Numbered from the stretch's first letter, positions 1-9,383 are shown. The stretch: 64,000 bases of DNA from Legionella quinlivanii (GCF_003265995.1 NZ_MVJN01000002.1:124001-188000), one strand, 5' to 3'. Notes: generated from the sequence alone by a model not told the origin. Program-made: numbers and translations.

Positions 1-60
1 TGCGAAATACCCATCACTTGGACTATCCTTAAAGTACGTTATTTAATCCCCCATATTGCA

Positions 61-1017
61 TTGAGCAGTACACTACATAACAAACATATTCGTTTGCCTG
101 AACTAACAGTTGAAAGGCTGGCGAATCTATGTGGTATTTTCCACGAAAACGTCTCCCTCATTGAAGAAAAATTTTCTGTGTCGATTAAATCGAGCCAGAG
201 CGGTTTTTCATTGTCAGGCCATTCCCGAGACTCCATCAGCCAGGCTGGCAGCATTATTGTCGATTTATATGAAATGGCTGATGCGCCAATAAGTCGGGAC
301 GATGTTCAATCTCTGTTGCTAATAAAGGAATCTAAAAAACCCATGCATCATCCAGTCAGACTAAGCAGAAAAACGATCCTGGCTCGAAATCCCAGGCAGG
401 CAGAATATCTTTCAAGTATTGATTCACATGATATAATTTTTGCTGTGGGCCCTGCCGGTACAGGTAAAACTTATCTGGCAGTTTCCAAAGCCATTGAATG
501 TTTTGAAAAAGGCGAAGTTCAACGGCTTGTTTTTGTAAGACCTGCCGTTGAAGCAGGAGAAAAACTGGGTTTTTTACCCGGTGATTTGGTCGAAAAAGTA
601 TTACCTTATCTTCGTCCTGTTTACGATGCCTTATACGAGATGATCGGCTTTAAAGAAGCGCAGAAACTCATTCAAAGTGACGTTATTGAAATTCTCCCCT
701 TGGCGTTTATGCGAGGCAGAACACTCAACGAGGCATTTATTATTCTTGATGAGGCGCAAAACACAACGATTATGCAGATGAAAATGTTCCTGACCAGGAT
801 GGGATTTGGTTCTAAAACAGTAATCACTGGCGATATGACGCAGATTGACTTGCCTAAAAATATAGACTCCGGTTTAATTCATGCCGTAAAATTATTTGAA
901 AAGCTGGACGATATTGCCATTCATACTTTTTCAAGCCGGGAAGTTGTCAGACATCCTCTGGTATCAAAAATTGTGGATTGCTACGAGCAGCAGCAATCCG
1001 AGGATGACAAACAATGA
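61..1017 (+). CDS. ybeZ: PhoH-like ATPase (YbeZ)
   Basis: PhoH/YbeZ-family P-loop NTPase, linked to RNA and ribosome quality control together with its neighbour YbeY. A Walker A motif (GPAGTGKT, about residues 130-137) is followed by the family signature RPAVEAGEKLGFLPGD and a Walker B/DEAQNTT segment near residue 230. At 318 aa the length suits the family. The start is a TTG at 61; the frame stays open to the left edge of the window without an ATG, but alignment in memory to E. coli YbeZ places the N-terminus close to this codon. Its stop overlaps the ybeY start (ATGA). The order phoH-ybeY-corC is the conserved gammaproteobacterial arrangement. Confidence 0.93.
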   Translation: MSSTLHNKHIRLPELTVERLANLCGIFHENVSLIEEKFSVSIKSSQSGFSLSGHSRDSISQAGSIIVDLYEMADAPISRDDVQSLLLIKESKKPMHHPVRLSRKTILARNPRQAEYLSSIDSHDIIFAVGPAGTGKTYLAVSKAIECFEKGEVQRLVFVRPAVEAGEKLGFLPGDLVEKVLPYLRPVYDALYEMIGFKEAQKLIQSDVIEILPLAFMRGRTLNEAFIILDEAQNTTIMQMKMFLTRMGFGSKTVITGDMTQIDLPKNIDSGLIHAVKLFEKLDDIAIHTFSSREVVRHPLVSKIVDCYEQQQSEDDKQ

Positions 1018-1490
1018 CTTATCACGTTGATGTACAGGTAGCCTGCGAGAAACCCCTGCCCTTTGCAGAAGAAACAGTAATCAGTTGGGCACAATCCGCA
1101 TTACTCACTCATAAGCCCTCCGCAGAAATCACTTTACGATTTGTAGATGTCGGGGAAATTCAGGAATTAAATAACAGTTATCGCAAAAAAAACAAACCAA
1201 CTAATGTGCTTGCCTTTCCAAGCGCTATTCCTGAGCATATAGAACTCGATTTCCCCTTTCTTGGCGATGTCATCGTTTGTCCTCAGGTGTTGGACGAAGA
1301 AAGCCGTGAACAGGAAAAATCGCTTGAATCCCATTGGGCTCACATCATCATTCACGGCGTACTTCACCTGCTGGGTTATGATCACATCGAAGCCAAAGAT
1401 GAGCAACAAATGCAGCAACAGGAAATCCAATTGCTTGAACAATTCGGCTTTCCTAATCCCTATAACGAAGAGGATGATCATCTTGAATAA
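1014..1490 (+). CDS. ybeY: Endoribonuclease YbeY
   Basis: Single-strand-specific, metal-dependent endoribonuclease involved in 16S rRNA 3' end maturation and 70S ribosome quality control. The zinc-binding motif HGVLHLLGYDH is seen at residues 114-124, giving the three metal ligands His114, His118 and His124. The 158-aa length is normal. It overlaps phoH by 4 bp (ATGA), and the corC start lies inside its 3' end, so the three genes are probably translationally coupled. Confidence 0.95.
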   Translation: MTYHVDVQVACEKPLPFAEETVISWAQSALLTHKPSAEITLRFVDVGEIQELNNSYRKKNKPTNVLAFPSAIPEHIELDFPFLGDVIVCPQVLDEESREQEKSLESHWAHIIIHGVLHLLGYDHIEAKDEQQMQQQEIQLLEQFGFPNPYNEEDDHLE

Positions 1491-2343
1491 AGAGGACGAA
1501 GGCGGTTCGTGGTTTGTGCGACTGAAGCAGTTTCTTCAGGTTGAACCGCAAAACAAAGACGAATTAATCAGCCTTTTAAGAGATGCACAAATTCGCTCTC
1601 TTATTGACTCTGAAACCCTGGGGATGATTGAAGGCGTTATACAATTCAGTCAGATGCGTGTAAGAGACATTATGCTCCCCAAAAAGCAAATTACCTTCAT
1701 ATCACTTCATGATGATTTTAATAAAATAGTTGAGACAGTCACAAGCTCCGGTCATTCACGTTTTCCGGTAATGGATGATGATGAGGATGATATTATCGGT
1801 ATTTTACATGCCAAGGATTTATTGAGATTTAATGGGCAGACTGAGGACGAATTTGATTTAAGTGATATTATCCGTCTCGCCACGTTTGTACCCGAAAGCA
1901 AACGTCTTGATGTGTTGCTGAGCGAATTTCGAAATAACCGTAATCATATGGCCCTGGTGGTAGACGAGTATGGTGCTGTCAGCGGCTTCGTGACTATTGA
2001 AGATGTAATCGAACAGATTATTGGCGATATTGAAGACGAATTTGATATCGATGAAGAAGCCTATTTAAAAGCACACGGCGATTCACAATACATTATTAAA
2101 GCACATATGCCAATTGAGGAATTCAATGAACAGTTGAACTGCCATTTCAGTGATGAAGTTTATGATACGATCGGCGGTATCGTGATGGCGGGTTTTGGAT
2201 ATTTGCCCAAGCGCGGCGAGATAATTACCCTTGATCAGTTTGAGTTTAAAGTAATTAATGCAGATGCCCGACGGATTAAGCTTTTATCCTGTCTGGACAA
2301 ACGACCACGCGATAAACATCTGGATCAATCGTTTGCTTTATGA
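1474..2343 (+). CDS. corC: CorC/HlyC-type CBS-domain protein
   Basis: 289-aa protein of the CorC family: an N-terminal stretch, a tandem CBS pair (about residues 60-190; segments with VRDIMLPKKQI and VVDEYGAVSGFVTIEDVIEQIIGDIEDE) and the C-terminal CorC_HlyC domain. No membrane segment is present, as in E. coli CorC (YbeX). The role is classically magnesium/cobalt efflux, but YbeX has also been tied to ribosome metabolism, which fits the phoH-ybeY context. The open frame extends further upstream inside ybeY; the ATG at 1474, overlapping the ybeY 3' end by 17 bp, gives the family length. Confidence 0.9.
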   Translation: MIILNKEDEGGSWFVRLKQFLQVEPQNKDELISLLRDAQIRSLIDSETLGMIEGVIQFSQMRVRDIMLPKKQITFISLHDDFNKIVETVTSSGHSRFPVMDDDEDDIIGILHAKDLLRFNGQTEDEFDLSDIIRLATFVPESKRLDVLLSEFRNNRNHMALVVDEYGAVSGFVTIEDVIEQIIGDIEDEFDIDEEAYLKAHGDSQYIIKAHMPIEEFNEQLNCHFSDEVYDTIGGIVMAGFGYLPKRGEIITLDQFEFKVINADARRIKLLSCLDKRPRDKHLDQSFAL

Positions 2344-2379
2344 TTGGACTCAGATCAATGACTTCCGGGATAAAATAGC

Positions 2380-3060
2380 ATGAACAGTAATATTTTAATT
2401 GTTGATGATGACACAGAATTAACCGATCTTTTAGAGCAATATCTCGAACCAGAGGGGTTTAATGTAGTCTGTGTTCATGATGGAGACAGCGCGGTCAAAA
2501 AGGCGCTAAACCAATCCTTTGATGCCATTATTCTTGATGTGATGTTACCCAAACTCAATGGCTTTGAAGTATTGAAAGCCATTCGAGAGCATTTGGAAAC
2601 CCCTGTTCTGATGCTTACCGCTCGTGGCGATGATATTGATCGTATTGTTGGCCTTGAAATTGGGGCCGATGATTACCTGCCAAAGCCTTGCAATCCCCGT
2701 GAATTAGTCGCGAGATTACGAGCTATATTAAGACGGACTCAGAAAATTCCAGTTCATCGTCCTGTTATTGAGCATCATGACATCCTGGTAGACTGTTCCA
2801 AACGGATCGCTACCCATCATGGCGAGGTGATGGAATTGACCAATGCAGAATTCAATATACTAGAAATGCTGATTAAATCCCCCGGCCAGGCGTTTTCAAA
2901 GGAAGAATTAACCGAGTATGCTCTGGGACGAAAATATACCGCCTATGACCGCAGTATCGATGTGCATATCAGCAATCTGCGTACAAAGCTTGGAGATAAT
3001 CAGGAAGGCGAACCTTTCATTAAGACCGTCCGCGGCTTTGGGTATATGTTTAATGCGTAG
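2380..3060 (+). CDS. cpxR: Response regulator CpxR
   Basis: OmpR-family response regulator of 226 aa. The receiver domain has acidic residues at 9-11, phosphoacceptor Asp53 in an ILDVMLPKLNGFE context and the LPKP lysine near 103; the C-terminal half is a winged helix ending in the usual TVRGFGYMF. It is followed by an overlapping HAMP-type sensor kinase. Together with the position downstream of phoH-ybeY-corC this matches Legionella CpxR, which controls envelope stress genes and several dot/icm and effector genes. Symbol by family resemblance and context rather than by search. Confidence 0.85.
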   Translation: MNSNILIVDDDTELTDLLEQYLEPEGFNVVCVHDGDSAVKKALNQSFDAIILDVMLPKLNGFEVLKAIREHLETPVLMLTARGDDIDRIVGLEIGADDYLPKPCNPRELVARLRAILRRTQKIPVHRPVIEHHDILVDCSKRIATHHGEVMELTNAEFNILEMLIKSPGQAFSKEELTEYALGRKYTAYDRSIDVHISNLRTKLGDNQEGEPFIKTVRGFGYMFNA

Positions 3061-4429
3061 TCTGTACTGGAAAATCTTTCTTTCCTTTTGGCTGGCTACC
3101 ATTCTGATTATCATAACTACCGCCTGGGTAACCAGTGAAATTGCTCAAAAATCGTCAATACCGGCACGCGAACACGTTTTTATGGATAGTTATGCCAATG
3201 CAGCCGTAGCGACCTTTGAATCAGGTAAACACACCGCTTTAAAAACCTGGCTGGCGCAGATTGGAATTGCCAGGCATATGGAATTGTTCTTAATTTGCAG
3301 CACCGGTGAAATTATTGGTAATCAGTCGCCGCCTCATGTAGTTAAGGATATTACTGAACATCTGGTTAAAGAAGAACTTGATGACGGCCTGATAAAATAC
3401 GGAAATTTAATTATTGTCAGCCATGAGATCCTGTCAACATCAGGTAAAGCCTATCGTCTGGTGGCTGTCAGTGAAAAACCCCTGGCTCATTTTGTACAAA
3501 TTCCCTGGGCAGGACTCACCATTCGTCTGACCATCGCCATTTTTATCAGCGGCCTTATATGCTACTTGCTCTCAATTTACCTGACGCAACCTCTTCGTTC
3601 ATTAAGAATGGCCGCCAGATCCATTGCCACTGGTAAATTAAATACTCGGGTAGGCAGCTTCAAAGGACACAGTCGCGATGAAATTGCCGAGCTTAGTGGA
3701 GAATTTGACCGCATGGCGGAGAAGCTTGAAGCGATCATCAGCTCTAAAGAACGATTGCTGCAAGACATCTCCCACGAATTGCGCTCACCTCTCGCCAGAT
3801 TGCAGATAGCGATAGAACTGGGACGCAAGAAAGCTCAAAGTGCAGCAGATACAGAATTTTGCCGTATGGAAGTGGAGTGCCTGCGTTTAAATACCTTAAT
3901 TAGTGAAATCCTGCAGTTCGCACGTCTTGATAAATCCGCAGATGAACTGCAGCGTACACCCTGCAATATTAAAGAATTACTTACCCGGATTATTGCTGAT
4001 GCAAATTATGAGTTTGCCAATTCAAAACCACTGGTAAGCTTACAAAACAGTGTCGATTGTGTTCTCTTTATTGACGAGCGCCTGATTCACAGAGCCATAG
4101 AAAACATTATTCGCAATGGCTTACGTTATTCGCCTCCCAATAAACTCGTTACCGTCCATATAGATATAGTAGAGGACAATTTGCTGATAGATATCTGTGA
4201 TTGCGGCCCGGGAGTTCCGGAAGACCAGCTCGAGAATATCTTCAATCCCTTTTATCGGGTTGACACATCCAGAGAAAAGAAAACAGGTGGATATGGTCTA
4301 GGTCTGTCGATTGCCCAAAAAGCAGTGAAGCTGCATCAAGGCCAGATTAAGGCGTATAATCGTCCTCAGGGTGGTTTGCAGGTCAGAATCATTCTACCCA
4401 TCTTAAGCAATCAGCCTGTTTGTGTATAG
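3053..4429 (+). CDS. cpxA: Sensor histidine kinase CpxA
   Basis: Inner-membrane histidine kinase of 458 aa. Transmembrane segments lie near residues 7-26 and 155-178 with a periplasmic region of about 125 residues between them. A HAMP linker follows, then a HisKA domain with His241 in QDISHELRSPLARL and an HATPase domain with N, G1 and G2 boxes (GGYGLGLSIAQKAVKLH). The start is the ATG at 3053, which overlaps the 3' end of cpxR by 8 bp; the longer open frame upstream lies inside cpxR. It phosphorylates CpxR. Confidence 0.85.
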   Translation: MRSLYWKIFLSFWLATILIIITTAWVTSEIAQKSSIPAREHVFMDSYANAAVATFESGKHTALKTWLAQIGIARHMELFLICSTGEIIGNQSPPHVVKDITEHLVKEELDDGLIKYGNLIIVSHEILSTSGKAYRLVAVSEKPLAHFVQIPWAGLTIRLTIAIFISGLICYLLSIYLTQPLRSLRMAARSIATGKLNTRVGSFKGHSRDEIAELSGEFDRMAEKLEAIISSKERLLQDISHELRSPLARLQIAIELGRKKAQSAADTEFCRMEVECLRLNTLISEILQFARLDKSADELQRTPCNIKELLTRIIADANYEFANSKPLVSLQNSVDCVLFIDERLIHRAIENIIRNGLRYSPPNKLVTVHIDIVEDNLLIDICDCGPGVPEDQLENIFNPFYRVDTSREKKTGGYGLGLSIAQKAVKLHQGQIKAYNRPQGGLQVRIILPILSNQPVCV

Positions 4430-4454
4430 CAACGAGAGATAGATCACAAAAACC

Positions 4455-4535
4455 GTCTTTGCGAGCATTAGCGAAGCAATCCACCTCCAGACCTTCAAGT
4501 TTCTATCTGGGTTGCTTCGCTACACTCGCAAAGAC
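4455..4535. repeat. Inverted-repeat element, GTCTTTGCGA family
   Basis: An 81-bp intergenic element with imperfect terminal inverted repeats of about 28 bp: the left end begins GTCTTTGCGAGC and the right end is its near complement (CTCGCAAAGAC). A second copy with the same ends lies at 14826-14909. It can form a long hairpin downstream of cpxA and could act as a transcript terminator or stabiliser. Confidence 0.75.
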
Positions 4536-4639
4536 TACAGGTTAGTTGCATGATCCTATTTTATGCAGCAACGCCACTTGTCATTACTGCAATTACCCAG
4601 TATATTCCTTCCTCTTTTTAGTTTTAAATCGATTGTAAA

Positions 4640-5470
4640 ATGAACGAAATCACTAAAAGCACCCCTTCTCTGGCTGTTTCAGAAATTCGCAAAATATTGC
4701 CTGATTTTAAACCTCTGATTGGTATTGTATTGGGATCAGGGCTGGGAAGTTTTGCAGAACAGATTGAAGACGCGGTGACTATCAGCTACGACAGCCTGCC
4801 CGGATTTCCCTGCACAACAGTCAAAGGGCATAGCGGTAATCTGGTATTGGGAAAACTGGCAGGTGTTAATATCGCATGTCTGCAAGGCAGAGCGCACAGC
4901 TATGAAGGTCAGAACCATGAGATTGTCAAAAATTATATACGTACACTGAAATTATTGGGATGCGAATATTTTCTTGCCACTAATGCCTCAGGCTCTTTAC
5001 GTGAGGAAGTAGGCCCCGGTGAATTAATGCTGATCACCGACCACATCAACCTTCAGCCAGGCAACCCATTGGTAGGTCATAATGAAGAAGAATTCGGACC
5101 ACGTTTCTTCCCGCTGGATAACGCCTATGATCTGGCAATGCGTCAGAAGTTTCTGCAAATTGCAGAACAGACTCAAATCAGGCTGCATGAAGGCGTCTAC
5201 ATTTCAGTGATTGGCCCTAATTATGAAACAGCAGCTGAAATTCGCGCATTTCGTATTTTAGGTGCGGATGCCGTAGGCATGTCAACTGTGCCTGAAGTAC
5301 TGGTCGCTAATCATTGTGGAATGAAAGTAGCAGTTATTGCCACCATTACCAACCACGCCACAGGGCTTGCAAGCTGCAGTCATAGTCATGATTCGGTAGT
5401 GGAAATGGCCAATCAGGCAGCCAGGCGTTTAAATATTCTGGTTAAAGAATTTATTGCTAGTCTGGCATGA
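4640..5470 (+). CDS. Purine nucleoside phosphorylase (trimeric type)
   Basis: Phosphorolysis of purine (deoxy)nucleosides to the base and (deoxy)ribose-1-phosphate. At 276 aa it resembles the trimeric PNP/XapA/PunA group: phosphate-loop GSGLGSFAEQ near residue 33, a GHSG box, the QGRAHSYEG segment, and a C-terminal base-binding region with the VGMSTVPE motif followed by TNHATG. It overlaps deoC by 4 bp (ATGA), so the deoxyribose-phosphate it releases can go on, after phosphopentomutase, to the aldolase encoded next. PunA-type naming is likely, but I cannot separate it from XapA by eye. Confidence 0.9.
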   Translation: MNEITKSTPSLAVSEIRKILPDFKPLIGIVLGSGLGSFAEQIEDAVTISYDSLPGFPCTTVKGHSGNLVLGKLAGVNIACLQGRAHSYEGQNHEIVKNYIRTLKLLGCEYFLATNASGSLREEVGPGELMLITDHINLQPGNPLVGHNEEEFGPRFFPLDNAYDLAMRQKFLQIAEQTQIRLHEGVYISVIGPNYETAAEIRAFRILGADAVGMSTVPEVLVANHCGMKVAVIATITNHATGLASCSHSHDSVVEMANQAARRLNILVKEFIASLA

Positions 5471-6225
5471 ATATAGAAACCGGATTTGCAGACTTTTGTC
5501 TGGAAAAGCAGGATATCAAGACAGCACAGTCCCGGCAGGCTATTGTATCCTGCATTGATTTAACATTGTTGGATGAGAAAGCCACTGAACAACAGATTAG
5601 CGAGCTGCAATTCAAAGCGAATCAGTATAAAGTGGCCGCTCTTTGCATCTACCCGCAACATTTAGCCTTTCTGGCACCCCAGGATATCTGCAAAAGAGCG
5701 ACCGTGCTTAACTTTCCCAGTGGCGATTTGCCAGCGGCATTGGTAATGTCACAACTGGAAGACACTCTATCGGCTTATCCAGTTGATGAAATAGATTATG
5801 TTTTTCCCTACTCGCTGTACCTGAAAGGATACAAACAGCAAGCACTTGAGCGCTGTCGGCAAGCTCTATCCTTATGTCAGCATCGAAATGTTTTATTCAA
5901 AGTAATTGTGGAAACCGGTCAGTTTACAGAGTCAGACTCTTTGTATATCCTGGCTCGCGAGCTTATAGATTTGGGCTGTGATTTCCTAAAGACCTCGACT
6001 GGCAAAATTGCCATTGGCGCAACACCCTTATCTGCCTACACTCTTCTCAAAGCTATTCAGGATTCTGGCGCCTCAGTCGGGTTTAAAGCCTCGGGCGGTG
6101 TTCGTAAAACTGAGGACGCATTTCTCTACGCTGAAATGGCAACGCTATTACTCAAAAAAGAAATCGCCCCTTCCTGGTTCAGAATTGGAGCAAGCAGTCT
6201 GCTGGATGAGCTGATAACTGCCTGA
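5467..6225 (+). CDS. deoC: Deoxyribose-phosphate aldolase
   Basis: Cleaves 2-deoxyribose-5-phosphate to glyceraldehyde-3-phosphate and acetaldehyde, the last step of deoxynucleoside catabolism. The 252-aa TIM-barrel sequence has the Schiff-base lysine in FLKTSTGK (Lys175) and the second active-site lysine in GFKASGGVR (Lys207), and the early Asp in SCIDLTLLDE. Length and motifs match the E. coli type. It is translationally coupled to the upstream nucleoside phosphorylase and converges tail to tail on ubiA with only 3 bp between the two genes. Confidence 0.95.
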   Translation: MNIETGFADFCLEKQDIKTAQSRQAIVSCIDLTLLDEKATEQQISELQFKANQYKVAALCIYPQHLAFLAPQDICKRATVLNFPSGDLPAALVMSQLEDTLSAYPVDEIDYVFPYSLYLKGYKQQALERCRQALSLCQHRNVLFKVIVETGQFTESDSLYILARELIDLGCDFLKTSTGKIAIGATPLSAYTLLKAIQDSGASVGFKASGGVRKTEDAFLYAEMATLLLKKEIAPSWFRIGASSLLDELITA

Positions 6226-6228
6226 GTT

Positions 6229-7074
6229 TCAAAAACCGACAACCATCCCCAGCCATAAGAAAAGACCATACCAGGCATTACTAATGAACGCTCTGAAACA
6301 GGCAGCAGGCTCACGGTTGCTGATTAGATATTGCTGATAGAACAAATTGGCTCCTGCGGCTATCCAGCACAGTGCCAGCACGCCATTAAACAACTGGGCA
6401 CTGAGCAGTAAATAGAACCAAAGGGCGTGAACGACTGCCTGCAATAAACCAATTATCAAACGATCATTATCTGCAAACAGGATAGCACTCGATTTAACTC
6501 CAATTTTCAAATCATCTTCACGATCAGCCATTGCATATTCTGTATCATAGGCGACTGTCCACAGAAAATTGATGAGAAGCAAACAGATTGCGATAGAATC
6601 CAGGGGAACATGGGAAGCAGCATAAGCCATTGGGATACCCATTGAAAAAGCCAATCCCAACACCACCTGCGGGGCCTGAATAAAGCGTTTGCAAAAAGGA
6701 TACATAATGGTGATGAGCAATGCGAATAGGGCATAATATGTGCAGGTCAGCGGTAGTTGAACCAGGATCATCAGGGCAGCAAACAGCAGAAAGAACAGGT
6801 AGACCAAGGCATTTTTAAGCGGGATCTCCCCTGCGGTCAAAGGCCGATGTTGTGTGCGTCGAACATGGCAATCAATTTTTCGATCAGCAATATCATTGAT
6901 GACACAACCCGCAGCCCGCATTAAAATAGTGCCGGCTAAAAACTGCAGAAATAACATCAGGGAAGGATGGCCCTTATTGGCAAACCATAAACCCCAGGCG
7001 GAAGGACTCCACAGTAAGATAATTCCAATAGGTTTATCAAAACGCCCTAATCGATAATAGGCATGCCAATTCAT
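6229..7074 (-). CDS. ubiA: 4-hydroxybenzoate octaprenyltransferase
   Basis: Integral membrane prenyltransferase that attaches the polyprenyl chain to 4-hydroxybenzoate in ubiquinone synthesis. The 281-aa sequence has multiple membrane segments and both Asp-rich motifs of the UbiA superfamily: NDIADRKID near residue 60 and DTEYAMADREDD near residue 180. It overlaps the stop of ubiC by 4 bp, giving a ubiC-ubiA operon whose products make and then use 4-hydroxybenzoate. Confidence 0.95.
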   Translation of the reverse strand: MNWHAYYRLGRFDKPIGIILLWSPSAWGLWFANKGHPSLMLFLQFLAGTILMRAAGCVINDIADRKIDCHVRRTQHRPLTAGEIPLKNALVYLFFLLFAALMILVQLPLTCTYYALFALLITIMYPFCKRFIQAPQVVLGLAFSMGIPMAYAASHVPLDSIAICLLLINFLWTVAYDTEYAMADREDDLKIGVKSSAILFADNDRLIIGLLQAVVHALWFYLLLSAQLFNGVLALCWIAAGANLFYQQYLISNREPAACFRAFISNAWYGLFLWLGMVVGF

Positions 7075-7583
7075 TTTTTAATCCTCGACAAATCAGGCAA
7101 TAAAATTTCTATCAGATAAAATGGAAAATGACCGTTGATAATAAATCGTGAATAACGTACCCAGAGTTTAGAAGCGTTTCGTATTAATTCTTCTTTAATC
7201 CAATAATATTCCTGAAAATTGTTATCGATAGAATAATGACTTAAAGACACTCGCTCCACATTTGGGCTGTTAAAAACGATCTGCCCCAGGGATTCCTTTT
7301 GTAATCGATTAAAAAAAGAGTTATTCTGCTCAAAAGTGGATTCTGGTATCACAGAACGTGCAAACCAGCAGCATTGATTCCCTGAAAATATCATTACATC
7401 CCGATGAATTACACTTTCTTCCGAGATACCTAGGAAAAATCGATCCCACCAATTGCGTTTTGTCATGACCTGCTGAATTAATTCCAGACGCGCATCGCCC
7501 GTCTCCTGCCTTAATTTTTCAGTCAATGCCGCTTTATGAGTCAGCCATGTAGCCCACTCGGCTGGCGGTAATAGCGTTTGCAT
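7071..7583 (-). CDS. ubiC: Chorismate lyase
   Basis: Converts chorismate to 4-hydroxybenzoate and pyruvate, the first committed step of ubiquinone synthesis. It is 170 aa with the usual UbiC pattern: an N-terminal WLTHKAALTEKLR segment, an R-x-V-x-M core around RDVMIFSGNQCCWFARSVIPEST, and a C-terminal WVRYSRFIINGHFPFYLIEILLP. It is translationally coupled to ubiA, which confirms the assignment despite low overall conservation of this family. Confidence 0.92.
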   Translation of the reverse strand: MQTLLPPAEWATWLTHKAALTEKLRQETGDARLELIQQVMTKRNWWDRFFLGISEESVIHRDVMIFSGNQCCWFARSVIPESTFEQNNSFFNRLQKESLGQIVFNSPNVERVSLSHYSIDNNFQEYYWIKEELIRNASKLWVRYSRFIINGHFPFYLIEILLPDLSRIKK

Positions 7584-7635
7584 AGGAGAATCGTCTCATT
7601 CAAAATTTCGACTAGTATATCATAAGAAACACGAG

Positions 7636-8157
7636 TTACTGACAGGCAATTCGGCTGATGCTGAGACGCCCGCTGGCGGATATATTCAAAGAGCGGGCAT
7701 TGTTGCCCTTACAACCCGTTGCGGTAACACTTAAATTCATGGCCCCGCTGGATGCAAAACCCATGCTATTATAACTGACTATACTGGCATCGGCATTGAC
7801 TCGTGTTCCTGAGGGCAAGGCTTCATTGACCTTCACTAAATCATTATTGCTATCGATGAGATTGTTGTTATTGGCATCCACAAATACAATCCAGCCCTGT
7901 GCCCACTGGCTTGCGGAACCGCAGGTGGTTAAAGCGGCATTTCCTGCAGAGCACACCGATACTCGCACTCCGCGCTTAATAGCTTCCATTCGAGCGAAAT
8001 TCAAACTGGCTGACAATCGATTCACCATGGCAACTACTTTATTATTTTGGATTAAAGCATAATAACCCGGCACCGCCACGGTGATAAAAATGGCAGCAAT
8101 GCAAAGTGTGACTATCAATTCGGTCAGAGTAAATCCTTTTTCAACTATCCTTTTCAT
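7636..8157 (-). CDS. FimT/GspH-type prepilin-like protein
   Basis: Type IV pilin-like protein of 173 aa. It has a class III prepilin leader ending in G-FTLTELIV (cleavage before Phe, Glu at mature position 5), then a hydrophobic helix (about residues 15-35) and a periplasmic domain with four cysteines, including C-terminal pairs (CKGNN and RIACQ). This is the GspH/FimT (minor pilin or pseudopilin) architecture. FimT proteins in Legionella and related bacteria have been linked to DNA binding during natural transformation. A second, divergent copy follows at 8220-8699. Confidence 0.85.
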   Translation of the reverse strand: MKRIVEKGFTLTELIVTLCIAAIFITVAVPGYYALIQNNKVVAMVNRLSASLNFARMEAIKRGVRVSVCSAGNAALTTCGSASQWAQGWIVFVDANNNNLIDSNNDLVKVNEALPSGTRVNADASIVSYNSMGFASSGAMNLSVTATGCKGNNARSLNISASGRLSISRIACQ

Positions 8158-8219
8158 ACTGGTGATTCAGTGAATTGCCTCTTGATAATTATATCATAGC
8201 GTTATGATTTAGGAGCTAA

Positions 8220-8699
8220 TCAGCTGATGCTTCTAATACGCCCTAATCGATTGATAATCACATCGGAATACCTGTTTCCGGCCAAGAGCTTGAATCGTCC
8301 GCTCGATGCGGCCTGGGTAGGGTTGGCTGCAAAAACCAGGAATTTATCTGAAAGAAACCCTTGCCATTTAATCAGAACATTCCGGCAATTCCAGCGCCAT
8401 TGGTGTTGTAATAAGCCGGCTTCATATCGATGATCAGGGGTATCAGCCAGCAAAACCATCCCTTTTGCCCAGTCATCACTGGCCGGATCAGCCTGTAGTA
8501 CCATCGGTTTTCCTGAAAGAATCGCCTGATTTCTGGCAAAATGAAGCGCTTGAATCAGCTGATTCTGACAGACATTTAAGCGAATCTGCTGATCATTATT
8601 TTTTAATAAGGGAGAGATTATAGAGAATGAAATAAGGATGAGTGCCAGGCAAATCAGGCTTTCAATGAGCGTAAACCCGGCATAAAATTTCAGACGCAA
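8220..8699 (-). CDS. Second FimT/GspH-type pseudopilin
   Basis: 159-aa prepilin-like protein with leader G-FTLIESLI, Glu5, and a hydrophobic helix at about residues 8-28, then a soluble domain containing the GspH-like ALHFARNQAILSGKPM segment. The C-terminus is shorter than in its neighbour and has fewer cysteines. It lies 60 bp upstream (on the minus strand) of the other FimT-like gene, so the two may be cotranscribed minor pilins. Which one corresponds to FimT proper cannot be decided by eye. Confidence 0.8.
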   Translation of the reverse strand: MRLKFYAGFTLIESLICLALILISFSIISPLLKNNDQQIRLNVCQNQLIQALHFARNQAILSGKPMVLQADPASDDWAKGMVLLADTPDHRYEAGLLQHQWRWNCRNVLIKWQGFLSDKFLVFAANPTQAASSGRFKLLAGNRYSDVIINRLGRIRSIS

Positions 8700-8750
8700 T
8701 CGGATTTCCTTTTCAGTAGTAAATGGGTTTTCACACTATCAGTCTCTCTG

Positions 8751-9383
8751 TCAGTTTAAAAGCGTTTTCAATTGCAAAAGATCCTTATAAGCCTTCTTTT
8801 TATCCATGGGTTTTCTTAACAAGTAGGCAGGATGATAGCTGACGATACAAGGAGTGCCTTCATAATGATGCACGCTTGAGCGCATTTGCGCCATAGAGAG
8901 AGCCTCTTTTAATAGAAACTGCCCGGCAAAGCGCCCCACGGCTAATAAAGCTACGGGTTTAATTATCGCAATCTGCCTGGTCAGATATTGGCTGCAGCGG
9001 ACAATCTCATCGCCATTCGGATCACGATTATCCGGCGGGCGGCATTTCAATACATTGGCAATGTACACTTCGTCCTCTGAAAAGCCTATGCTCTTAAGCA
9101 TTTGGTCGAGCAATCCCCCCGCTCTGCCCACAAAAGGCTTTCCCTGTTGATCCTCATGATAGCCAGGCGCCTCTCCAATTATCATTAATCGGGCTTTTGA
9201 ATTACCCCGCGCAAAAACGGTTTGCTTTCTGGTTTTATGCAAAGCGCATTGCTGGCAGGATGCCACTTCCTGACAGAGAACATTCAAATCATCAGAGTCC
9301 GGCGCTTTTGCTGGCTCTGAACGCTCCTGCCAAAGCTCTATTCCCATTTGCTGTAAGTAATATTGCTGTAATTCTTTATTCAT
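8751..9383 (-). CDS. Uracil-DNA glycosylase, family 4
   Basis: Iron-sulfur uracil-DNA glycosylase that removes uracil from DNA in base-excision repair. The 210-aa sequence has the Fe-S cysteines (C-x-x-C in CQQCALHKTR, later Cys residues in the VLKCRPP and TRYLTRQ region), motif A GEAPGYHEDQQGKPFVGRAG and motif B with HPAYLLR near the C-terminus. Length and motifs fit the UDG4/UDGa group. It stands alone between pseudopilin genes and a divergent FAD-fold gene. Confidence 0.92.
   Translation of the reverse strand: MNKELQQYYLQQMGIELWQERSEPAKAPDSDDLNVLCQEVASCQQCALHKTRKQTVFARGNSKARLMIIGEAPGYHEDQQGKPFVGRAGGLLDQMLKSIGFSEDEVYIANVLKCRPPDNRDPNGDEIVRCSQYLTRQIAIIKPVALLAVGRFAGQFLLKEALSMAQMRSSVHHYEGTPCIVSYHPAYLLRKPMDKKKAYKDLLQLKTLLN

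Noticed and set aside
1-60. End of an upstream gene
   Set aside because: The 60 bases before phoH show neither a stop codon in a coherent frame nor a recognisable protein end; nothing is claimed there.
1261-1473. N-terminal extension of CorC
   Set aside because: The open frame continues into ybeY in another frame, but the residues are out-of-frame ybeY sequence; the ATG at 1474 gives the normal CorC length.
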